Shown here piece after piece: positions 1 to 7,969 of a stretch of 64,000 bases of DNA. The stretch spans positions 1,703,778 to 1,767,777 of the forward strand of contig JAPOWR010000001.1 in NCBI GenBank assembly GCA_026707545.1. The letters are read 5' to 3'. This DNA is from Acidobacteriota bacterium (lineage in GTDB: Bacteria; Acidobacteriota; Thermoanaerobaculia; Multivoradales; Multivoraceae). The notes below the pieces were generated by a model. The model saw only the letters and a list, made by a program, of their open reading frames with translations. It ran no database searches and had not been told where the DNA came from. The position numbers and the translations under genes were made by a program. Within the stretch, counting starts at the first letter, position 1, and the number at the start of each line of letters is the position of its first letter.

Positions 1-3000
1 GACAAAGGACGCCCTGGGGGGCACGTAGCGCGGCGTTGCCGTCACGATGGCGTCCGGGCCAGCGCCGAACGCCGTCAGGGCGCGCACGGCGAACATGTAC
101 TCCGTATCGTTCCTGAGACCCCTCACCGTGTACTCCCGAGCCGCGGCCGGCAGTTCCGTCCAGGCGTCAACCGCGTCGTCGAACGGCAGATCGGCTGAGG
201 CCTTCCAGCGCGCCTGCATCCCGGTCACCGTTTCAACGTAGGGGGCAAGCCAGGTCAAACTGACTTCCGCATCGCCGGCGGTGGCGGTCAAGTTCTCAAC
301 ACGCGGCGAACTGCCAGCAGCGCAGGGCCCGGGAAAGGCCTCCGTGTCCACGATCGGCCGGCTCCGCGCCGCGTAGCCCTTGACCCCGACCAGCCCTCCC
401 ACCCTGTTCACCACGGCCAGGGAAAGCCACTGATCGCTTGCCGCGGCAGCGAGGACCCAGTAGTGCCCGTTGATCGCACAGCCGTCCAGCACCTTGACGA
501 GCACCTCCCAGTTCTCGGGGTCGGACAGGTAGAAGATCCCGAACTCGTCCGTTCCCGCCCGGGCGACCCTGCCCTCCTTGTACTCTCCGTCCACGATCAG
601 GCCGGCTTGTACTTCAAAACGACGGTTGTGCAGACACAACCTGATCGGGTCAGCTTCGCACCAGCCCGTTACCTGCTCCGAAGCAACGACCGCGGGCATG
701 GAGGCTTCCGGCTCCTGCGCGGACGGGCCGGACGTTCCTTCGCGCACGAGATTCCCGACGGACGGCGCACCGGCCGCCGTGACGGCGCCGCAGCCCCCGG
801 AGAACGCCTCCCGATCCACGATCACCGGCGCCAGGCCGCCGGGCTCGCGTGCGTACGACCGCGACTCGCCGGTTACCGTGTCGGTGAACCGTACGCGGTA
901 CCCCAGGCCGGTCGTCGAAGCCCCCATCACCCATATCCGCTCGTTAATCGCACAGCCGTCCAGCACCTTGATCAGCACCTCCCAGTCCTCGGAGTCGGAG
1001 AACCGGAACAGCCCCGCTACGTTGGTGCCCGCCTGAACGACGCGGCCGGCACCCGGCTGGCCGGCCGCGCTCCACCAGTCCAGCTTCACCTCGAAGCGCG
1101 AGTCCTGCAGGCACAGCGTCTCCGGATCGGCCTGGCAGGAGCCGGCGCGTACCGCCGCCTCCACCAGCACCGTGCGCGTCACCGAGCCCGAACTCGATCC
1201 GTCGCTGACCGTCAGCGTCACGTCGTAGTAACCGGGCGAAGACCAGGCGTGCGTCGGAGATCGCTGGTCAGACCCGGCGCCGTCGCCAAAACTCCAGCGC
1301 CTCTCCGTCACGGTGCCGCCGCTCGTGTCCACGAACGACACGGGCGCGCCGGTAACCGTCCGGCACAACTCCTCGCCGCAGGGGATGTCGAGCCGGAAGG
1401 AGGCCTTTCGTAGGGCAAGCGGAGTCGCCGTCAGGGTCTTCGCCGGACCCGCGCCCAACGCCGTCGCGGCGCGCACCGCGAACGTGTACTCCGTGCCGTT
1501 CTCAAGGCCCGGCACGATGTACTCCATGCCGTGCTTATGGCCCAGGGCCGGAAGATCCGTCCAGGTGTCGACAGTGTCATCGAACGGAAGCGCGGCCGTG
1601 GGCTTCCAGCGCACCTGCATCCTGGTCGCCCACTCCTCGGGACTCACCGTCCAGAACAAACAGACCTCCCCGTCGCCGGCGGTGGCCGTCATCCACACTA
1701 CGTTCGGCACTCCGGGCACCTGGGGAGCACTTGCCGAAAACCCACGCTCGTTGTAGGCGAAGACTCGGAGGTTGCGCACCAGCAACGAGTGGGAGACGAC
1801 GACCGATTCGGTGTCCGGAGGGACGGTGCTCAACCTCTTCCAGGAGTCGCTACCCGCTGTGGAGGACTGGACTTCGAAGCCCAGTTCGTCGCTCGAGTTG
1901 TCCTTCCAGCTCACACGGACCCGCCCGTCGTCAGTCATCGCCCAGGACAATTCCGAGGGTGCCCGCGGGCCCGTGCCGCGCTGGCCCAGCGTCAAAGGGA
2001 AACGGGACGCCAGAGCACCAGCGGAACTGAAGCCGGAAGGATGCACTTCGAAGGTGTAGCGGCCGCCGCGGGCAAGGCTCTCCAGGTCGGCCCGCCCGAC
2101 ACCGTCCCTGACATAGAAGCCATCGTGCCAGCCTGGGAGCCTCGCAGCGACGAAGTAGAAGTCACTCTCCGAGTTGTCCACCCAGGTCACGCGTGCCGTC
2201 GTCGGTCCGGTGGCGGACACGACCAGGTCGGTGACTGGTTGGGGCGCGTCCGGGATCGTCCAGCGGAAAGTCGCCGTCTCGCTGCTCTCGGAGTAGCCCG
2301 ACGAGTTGTAGGCGAACACACGCGCTTCGTACTCGGCGCCACCTTGAAGCGCCCCGCGGCGACTGTGAAACTCGGAACGCGCGCTGTCCGCCGCCGCCTG
2401 GTTCCGATCGACCACCTCGCCGTCCCGCAGCAGCTGCACGTCGAACCCCGCTTCGCTGTCCGAGTTGTCGGTCCAGTGGACCTCGACCCATCCCAGCTCG
2501 GGGGGCGCGACCGTCACGAAAACGTCCGATGGCGCTTCGATCGGCTCGGCGGGGACGGCCAGCGTCGCGATGCCGCTGCGTAGAGACCGCCTTTCGCCCT
2601 TCGCCGCCCTGACCCAGAACTCGTAGAGCCCTCCCGGTTCAGTCCACTCCATCGGCAGAGTCGCCTCAGTGCGGTCTTCGAGCGTCACGAGCGACTCGGC
2701 GCTCCACTGGTCGTCCCTCAGTACCCTGTACCCCAACTCGTAGCCGTCCGCGTCCGGCGCGTTGTCGCGCCAGGCGAGGCGGACGGACGCACCGTCGAAC
2801 CAGGCTCTCAAACGGCTCGGCGCCGCTGGAAGGCCCTCTAGCGACATCAGGTAGTCGCTGTAGCGCACGCCGATGTGGAGGGTCTCCTGCAGCAACCGCT
2901 CCTGGTCCTGCTCGCCGGCGATCCCGACCACAGCGCCGTATGGCCGGATCCGCGCCGTGGAGAAGAACGGCTCGACCTGGCCCCGGTAGCTCATCGCCGT

Positions 3001-4179
3001 GCCCACGCTCGGCATCACGTCAAAGTTGGCGTAACCGAGGGCGTAAGGTCTGAACCGCGTAGGTGGTGACCCGGCGTTGGGCGGATCATGATGAGCGCCC
3101 AGCCCGTGGCCGATCTCGTGCGCGAACACGACGGCGTAGTCCCCGCAGAGCGAGTGGTTCGTGGTCCAGCCGTAGGCCTTGTGCGAGAAACCCTGTGCGT
3201 CTTCGCCCTTCCGAAGCAGTCTGGCCGAGCCGCAGGCGGGCCAGAGCAGAAGCGGGCTCTCGCCCGTGAAGAGATGCACCAGGTCGGCCCGGTGCTCGTG
3301 GCGCAGGCGCAGTAGTTCCCCGTCGCGGTCAATCCGTACCCACAGGGGATGGTCGCGCGTCTGGCGCTCGTGCCAGCCCAGGTCTCTGCCCGCCCGGTCC
3401 AGAGCGGTCGACGCCTGCGCGATGTGCACGATGTGCGGCTCGACCGGCAGATCGTTGTTCCGAAACACCATCTTCAGGTAGTCGCCGGCGTGGCGAATCG
3501 CTGCCTGCGCCCCGCCGCGGCCCGTCCAGTTCGCGGCCGCCGTGGCCGTGTACGCCACCAGAATGTCCAGCCTGTCGTGGCTCTGCGGATTGCTCACGCG
3601 CTGGTGTAGATCCGCCGCATAGGCTCCTGTCAGGCCCTGGGCATGAATGCCCTGGCTGTCCTCCGCACCCGCCTCGACCGCGCACCACGGCTCGGGCGCG
3701 TCCAGGCCCGGCCCGACGATCGGCGCCATGCCGCCCCGGCCGTCCCGCTCCGCGTGGATCTGGTACACGCCGCCGCCCGCCGCCCCGAATCGGCCCACGA
3801 GACGGCCGCCCTCAACCGTCAGCACAACCGTGTCGTAACCCGCCTCAGGCTGACCGCCGGACCACATCAGGTCACCGCCACCACGGTCCTCGAACACGCT
3901 TTGTTCCGCCGACAGGACGCTGCCGTCGGGCGTCGGCACTTCCAGCCGCACCGGCGCGGCGCGCAGTAACTCCAGGTCCACCTGCACGGCTGTCGGAACC
4001 GGCCCGATCGAAGGACCCGGGCCGCCCACCGATGCCGCTTCTCCGACGCCCGAAAGCAGCGTCAGAAGCCGTTGGGCCTGCGCCGTTGGAGCTGACGCCA
4101 ACGACGCGACCGCCGCCAAGGCGAACGGCAGAGCCGCGCGTCGACACCCTGCGAGCCGCGTAGATGTTACGGCGTTCAA
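1..4179 (-). CDS. Secreted metzincin-type metalloprotease with FN3, PKD and tandem Cys modules (3' end beyond window)
   Basis: The frame is open from a TTG start at 4179 to the left edge, giving 1393 visible codons. The first 30 residues are a typical Sec signal peptide (Arg pair, then an Ala/Leu/Val-rich core). HEIGHGLGAHHD at about residues 354-365 is the HExxHxxGxxH/D zinc site of metzincins (reprolysin-like). GTAMSY near residue 396 is the Met-turn. After it come about five fibronectin type III modules, a PKD domain (WSFGDG near 962), two tandem modules of about 160 residues starting C(x)nLCL...FEV near 1014 and 1173, and another FN3 module. It is probably an extracellular or surface protease with adhesive repeats. 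TTG was chosen because it is the only start that includes the whole signal peptide. The C-terminus, possibly with an anchor, is not in the window. Confidence 0.85.
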   Translation of the reverse strand, partial: MNAVTSTRLAGCRRAALPFALAAVASLASAPTAQAQRLLTLLSGVGEAASVGGPGPSIGPVPTAVQVDLELLRAAPVRLEVPTPDGSVLSAEQSVFEDRGGGDLMWSGGQPEAGYDTVVLTVEGGRLVGRFGAAGGGVYQIHAERDGRGGMAPIVGPGLDAPEPWCAVEAGAEDSQGIHAQGLTGAYAADLHQRVSNPQSHDRLDILVAYTATAAANWTGRGGAQAAIRHAGDYLKMVFRNNDLPVEPHIVHIAQASTALDRAGRDLGWHERQTRDHPLWVRIDRDGELLRLRHEHRADLVHLFTGESPLLLWPACGSARLLRKGEDAQGFSHKAYGWTTNHSLCGDYAVVFAHEIGHGLGAHHDPPNAGSPPTRFRPYALGYANFDVMPSVGTAMSYRGQVEPFFSTARIRPYGAVVGIAGEQDQERLLQETLHIGVRYSDYLMSLEGLPAAPSRLRAWFDGASVRLAWRDNAPDADGYELGYRVLRDDQWSAESLVTLEDRTEATLPMEWTEPGGLYEFWVRAAKGERRSLRSGIATLAVPAEPIEAPSDVFVTVAPPELGWVEVHWTDNSDSEAGFDVQLLRDGEVVDRNQAAADSARSEFHSRRGALQGGAEYEARVFAYNSSGYSESSETATFRWTIPDAPQPVTDLVVSATGPTTARVTWVDNSESDFYFVAARLPGWHDGFYVRDGVGRADLESLARGGRYTFEVHPSGFSSAGALASRFPLTLGQRGTGPRAPSELSWAMTDDGRVRVSWKDNSSDELGFEVQSSTAGSDSWKRLSTVPPDTESVVVSHSLLVRNLRVFAYNERGFSASAPQVPGVPNVVWMTATAGDGEVCLFWTVSPEEWATRMQVRWKPTAALPFDDTVDTWTDLPALGHKHGMEYIVPGLENGTEYTFAVRAATALGAGPAKTLTATPLALRKASFRLDIPCGEELCRTVTGAPVSFVDTSGGTVTERRWSFGDGAGSDQRSPTHAWSSPGYYDVTLTVSDGSSSGSVTRTVLVEAAVRAGSCQADPETLCLQDSRFEVKLDWWSAAGQPGAGRVVQAGTNVAGLFRFSDSEDWEVLIKVLDGCAINERIWVMGASTTGLGYRVRFTDTVTGESRSYAREPGGLAPVIVDREAFSGGCGAVTAAGAPSVGNLVREGTSGPSAQEPEASMPAVVASEQVTGWCEADPIRLCLHNRRFEVQAGLIVDGEYKEGRVARAGTDEFGIFYLSDPENWEVLVKVLDGCAINGHYWVLAAAASDQWLSLAVVNRVGGLVGVKGYAARSRPIVDTEAFPGPCAAGSSPRVENLTATAGDAEVSLTWLAPYVETVTGMQARWKASADLPFDDAVDAWTELPAAAREYTVRGLRNDTEYMFAVRALTAFGAGPDAIVTATPRYVPPRASFV
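473..999 (-). repeat. Intragenic direct repeat within the two Cys modules
   Basis: Bases 473-526 and 947-999 are nearly identical on the DNA level. They encode the WEVLxKVLDGCAIN core of the two tandem Cys modules of the metalloprotease. Identity at DNA level over about 50 bases implies recent duplication or gene conversion. Confidence 0.8.
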
Positions 4180-4266
4180 ACCAGCAAGTTAACGGGTGTG
4201 TATGACGGTTGTGTGACCTCTTCGAGATCTTCGCGCGATCTCCTCGTGGCGACTCAGCATGGGCTG

Positions 4267-6666
4267 CTAGCTCAGTACGGCTCCGGTGACGCCGCGGTCG
4301 AAGAGATCGTCGATTTCAGCATCGGAGAGACCGAGGCGCTCCCGCAGCAGCTCGCGACTGTGCTCGCCGAGCCGCGGCGAAGGCAGGTCGGAGCGTTCCG
4401 GCAGGCCGTCCATCCGCCAGGGATGGCCGGCATAGCGGTGACTGCCCACGTCCGCGTGCTCGATCCTGCGGAACCAGCGCCGCTGTTCCAGATGAGGACA
4501 CGCCATGAGTTCGGAGGTCGTGCGCACGACGGCGGCGGCGATGCCGGCGGCCTGCAAGCGGGCCATCAGGTGCTCGGCTGTCTGGGAGCGCGTCCACGCG
4601 GCCAACGCCTCGTCGAGCTTCTCCGCGTTGGCGATCCGGTCGCGCTGGAGGCAAAGGACCGAATCCGCAAGGCTCTCGGAACCTGAGACGGCTACGAGCC
4701 GTTCCCACATCTCGTCCGAGTCGACCGCCAGCGCGATCCAGCGATCCTCTCCCGCGCATGGATAGACGCCGTGCGGAGCGAAATCGAAGTCGCCATTGCC
4801 CGTCGCGGTCCGCTCGCCGCCGAACGCAGCGTCGAGAAGCACCTCGCCCAGGTAGCCGGCAGCCGCCTCCATCATGCTGCCGTCGATCGCCTGTCCTTGA
4901 CCGGTGCGCCGGCTGTGGAAGAGAGCGACGAGCGTGGTCGCGGCCATCTGCAGTCCCGTGATCGCGTCGGCCTGGTAGAAGCCCATGACCATCGGCTCCC
5001 CGCCAGGATACCGGTGCAGCCAGTCCCAGCCGGCAAGCGCCTCGATCGAGGTCCCGTTCGCCTTGTAGTCGCTCAGCGGCCCGGTCTTGCCGAAGCCTGA
5101 CCAGGAGGTCATCACCAGGCTGGGATTCAGCTTCTCCACGGCCGGCCAGTCGAAGCCGAACCGTTCCATGACCCGGGGCGTGAAGTTCTCCATCAGGACA
5201 TCCGCATCGGCAATCAGACGCCCGAGCAGGTCCCGGCCCTCCCCGGTCTTGAGATCCAGGCAAAGGGACCGCCGGTTGCGATTGACGCTGTTGTAGTAGG
5301 GGCTCGTGTTGATGTGGCCGCCGAGCACGTTCCCCGCCGGCTTCGGATTCGCGAGCCACCGCCGCCAGACGTCGGGGCGCTGGTGCGATTCGACCTTGAT
5401 CACGTCGGCGCCGAGATCGGCCAGCAGCATGGCGGCGTAGGGACCGATCCACGCCTGGGTCATGTCGACGATCTCCACGCCCTCGAGCGGCAGGGATTCG
5501 ACCTTCCCGGAGTCCGCGATGGTCCTCCCGGCCGGGCTCCAATCGAGCCGCGACGGATCGATCTGCTCCTCGGCGCCGGGGGCTGGGGCCGGCGGAGCGG
5601 GGCCTGTGCGCCCGTGCGTCGCCGCGGGACCCGCAAACGGCAGCTCGCCGAGCCGCGGATGGCGGAGCGTGCGGAAGAAGCCGCGAGCGGCCAGATGCTC
5701 GTCGTCCAGCAGGTCGGCCGGCGACAGCACCTTGCCGCAGACGACGCGCCGCCTCAGCAGGCCGTGGAACACCTCGTCCGCCGACTTGTCCCGCACCTTG
5801 TCGGCCAGCAACGGGATCAGCCTGCGCCGCCACGCGGGCGGTTCCTCACCGTCCTCGATCGGAGGCCACTCCCCGTCCTCGACGCCGAGTACCGCGCCGT
5901 AGTCGGCGACCTGTTCCTCCAGCGGGGGCATGAAGGTCACCCAGCCGTCACGGCAGCAATGGACCCGCACACCGGTCGTCGAGCCGCCCTCCCGTTGGGG
6001 AGGCGCGCCGCCGTACTCGATCGGCAGCAGCGGCAGGATGCCCGCGATCACGTCGAAGGCCGAAACCTCGATGAACCGGCCTCGTCCGCTCTCGAGTCGC
6101 GAGACGAGCACGGCAAGCGCGGCAACGAAGGCGCTGACGCCACAGGCGTAGCCCAGGATGTGCCCAGGCGCCTTGAGCGGGGCGCGCCCCCTGTCGCCGT
6201 TGAGGAAGGCGTAGCCCGACAGCGCCTGAACCACCAGCTCCGAGCCGACGAGGCCGGCGTAGGGACCGTCCAGGCCGAACGGCGAAACGGACACGAGAAC
6301 CAGTCCCGGCAGGCGCTTCCGCAGACCGTCCAGCGTAAGGCCCCAGCGTTCCAGGTCGGCGTCGGCCCAGTCGGTTACGAGGACATCGGCGAGCCGCAGC
6401 AGATCGAGCAGCGCGTCCGTATCGGGACACGCGGAGGACAGCGACATCGCCCGCTTGTTCGCGGCGACGAACTGCCAGAGAAGCGACTCCCTGGCGGCCC
6501 CTTCCCCGCCATGCGGCCCCATCCGTCGCAACCGCGAGCCGCCTTCGCGCTCCAGCACGACGACATCGGCGCCCCAGAGCGCGAACTGCCGCGCACAGTA
6601 GGCCGCGGCGACGCCGTCGGCCAGTTCAAGAACGCGGACGCCACGAAGCGCCTGCTGCTCCTCCAA
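4267..6666 (-). CDS. Double-domain CaiB/BaiF (family III) CoA-transferase
   Basis: This 799-residue protein is about twice the usual length of a family III CoA-transferase and contains two copies of the fold. The first starts near residue 7 (LRGVRVLELADG...GADVVVLE). The second starts near 390 (LEGVEIVDMTQAWIGPYAA...GADVIKVE). The second copy has the expected YQADAITGL stretch that would supply the catalytic Asp, followed by RTGQGQ. At the equivalent place the first copy has GHILGYACGVSAF with no Asp, so it is probably non-catalytic or a structural partner. Family members move CoA between carboxylic acids through a covalent Asp intermediate. It lies 88 bp upstream of the protease gene and 28 bp downstream of the DUF1552 gene, so it may share their transcript. 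The substrate cannot be read from the sequence. Confidence 0.88.
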   Translation of the reverse strand: MEEQQALRGVRVLELADGVAAAYCARQFALWGADVVVLEREGGSRLRRMGPHGGEGAARESLLWQFVAANKRAMSLSSACPDTDALLDLLRLADVLVTDWADADLERWGLTLDGLRKRLPGLVLVSVSPFGLDGPYAGLVGSELVVQALSGYAFLNGDRGRAPLKAPGHILGYACGVSAFVAALAVLVSRLESGRGRFIEVSAFDVIAGILPLLPIEYGGAPPQREGGSTTGVRVHCCRDGWVTFMPPLEEQVADYGAVLGVEDGEWPPIEDGEEPPAWRRRLIPLLADKVRDKSADEVFHGLLRRRVVCGKVLSPADLLDDEHLAARGFFRTLRHPRLGELPFAGPAATHGRTGPAPPAPAPGAEEQIDPSRLDWSPAGRTIADSGKVESLPLEGVEIVDMTQAWIGPYAAMLLADLGADVIKVESHQRPDVWRRWLANPKPAGNVLGGHINTSPYYNSVNRNRRSLCLDLKTGEGRDLLGRLIADADVLMENFTPRVMERFGFDWPAVEKLNPSLVMTSWSGFGKTGPLSDYKANGTSIEALAGWDWLHRYPGGEPMVMGFYQADAITGLQMAATTLVALFHSRRTGQGQAIDGSMMEAAAGYLGEVLLDAAFGGERTATGNGDFDFAPHGVYPCAGEDRWIALAVDSDEMWERLVAVSGSESLADSVLCLQRDRIANAEKLDEALAAWTRSQTAEHLMARLQAAGIAAAVVRTTSELMACPHLEQRRWFRRIEHADVGSHRYAGHPWRMDGLPERSDLPSPRLGEHSRELLRERLGLSDAEIDDLFDRGVTGAVLS

Positions 6667-6694
6667 TCGATCCGCCCGGCAGAATCCGCCTGTC

Positions 6695-7960
6695 CTACGA
6701 CCAGGTCAACGAGCCGGTGCTCTGGCCGAACCGGTCCGTCTCCACGCCCATCGCCTGGAGCAGGGTCACGAACAGATTGCTGAGCGGCGCGTCGTGCTCG
6801 CCCTCGTGCCGGTGGTGCTTGCCGTGACTGAGGCCGCCGCCGGCGACCAGGATCGGCAGGTGCTTCGGCTCGTGCGAGTTCGCGTTGCCGAGATTGGAGC
6901 CGAACAGGACGGTGGTCGAATCGAGCAGTGGGCCGTGGCTGTCGCCGCGTTCCCGGAGCTCCGTCAGCAGACCGTCCAACTGACCGATGATCTGGGCCTC
7001 GATCTTCTTGAGCTGGTCGATCTTCGCTTCGTCCTGACCGTGGTGAGACAGGTTGTGATGGGAACCGGAAACACCCTGGACCTGAGGCGCGACGCCGTGA
7101 TCCTGGATCATGATGCTGATCACGCGAGACGAGTCCGTCTCCAGGATCAGGGGAACCATGTTGAAGAGCAGCCGGATGCGGCCGATCAGGTCCGCCTTGT
7201 CCGGGATGTCCGTGGGCTGGTCAAGGGCGACCACCGGCTTCGGCCGCTTGAGCCAGGCGCCGGCCTCGTTCAGTTCCTGCTCCGCCGTGCGCACCGCGGC
7301 GTAGTAGGCGTCGAGCCGCACCTGGTCGGCTGAACTGACGCGCCGGCGGAGCGCCGAGGCCTCGGCCTTGACGCGATCGAGAATGCTGCCGCCGCTCGCC
7401 AGATTGCGCGACTCGCGCTCGACCTCCTCCGGCTCGCCGGCGAGGAACATCTTCTTGAACAGCCTGGCCGGGCTGATCTCCGCCGGAATCATCACGCCGT
7501 TCGCCGTGTAGGACTGGCTCTGCCCGCTCGCGGTCCCCAGGGTGACGGACGGGAAACGCGTCACGTAGCCGAGGTGGTTGGCCGCCGCCTGGTCGATCGA
7601 GATCGTGTTCTTGAAGCCGTCCCGCCCGGGGCCGCGGGCCGCCGTGAGGAATGTGACCTCGGAGTTGTGGGGCTGGCGGCCGGTCTGATCCTCGTGAGAG
7701 TAGTTCGAGAAGAGCGAGTAGTGCTCACGGTGCCTGTCGATGATCCGCAGGTACTCGGTCGTCTCGTAAGCGGCACCCGTTTGCTTCGGCAGCCACGCTT
7801 CCGGGTAGATCCCCAGCGTGTTGCAGATGTTGACCATCCGCCTCGGCGCCTCGCCGGTCGCGGCCCGAAGCAGCGACGGCTGCATCGTCTCGAGCAGCGG
7901 CAGGGCCAGCGCCACGCCCGAAGCGCGAAGGAAGGTGCGTCTGTCGATGGATCTGACCAT
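6695..7960 (-). CDS. DUF1552 secreted protein (Tat signal)
   Basis: This 421-residue protein begins with DRRTFLRASGVALALPLL, a twin-arginine-type export signal. The body matches the DUF1552 family as I know it: an early PRRMVNICNTLGIYPEAWLP segment, later internal HNLSHH and FGSNLGNANSH segments, and a late HLPILVAGGG. The family is of unknown activity, resembles the alkaline phosphatase/sulfatase fold, and is nearly always next to a DUF1592 protein, as here (9 bp downstream of it). The pair is typical of planctomycetes, verrucomicrobia and acidobacteria and is thought to act in the periplasm on polymers. ATG at 7960 is the first codon that retains the Tat motif. Confidence 0.85.
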   Translation of the reverse strand: MVRSIDRRTFLRASGVALALPLLETMQPSLLRAATGEAPRRMVNICNTLGIYPEAWLPKQTGAAYETTEYLRIIDRHREHYSLFSNYSHEDQTGRQPHNSEVTFLTAARGPGRDGFKNTISIDQAAANHLGYVTRFPSVTLGTASGQSQSYTANGVMIPAEISPARLFKKMFLAGEPEEVERESRNLASGGSILDRVKAEASALRRRVSSADQVRLDAYYAAVRTAEQELNEAGAWLKRPKPVVALDQPTDIPDKADLIGRIRLLFNMVPLILETDSSRVISIMIQDHGVAPQVQGVSGSHHNLSHHGQDEAKIDQLKKIEAQIIGQLDGLLTELRERGDSHGPLLDSTTVLFGSNLGNANSHEPKHLPILVAGGGLSHGKHHRHEGEHDAPLSNLFVTLLQAMGVETDRFGQSTGSLTWS

Positions 7961-7969
7961 GTCGGGTAC

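Noticed and set aside
473..999. A CRISPR-like array from spaced repeats
   Set aside because: Only two copies, about 470 bases apart, inside an open frame; they are duplicated protein modules.
5314..6783. A 489-codon open frame on the plus strand
   Set aside because: Antisense to the CoA-transferase, with no family motif; a composition artefact.
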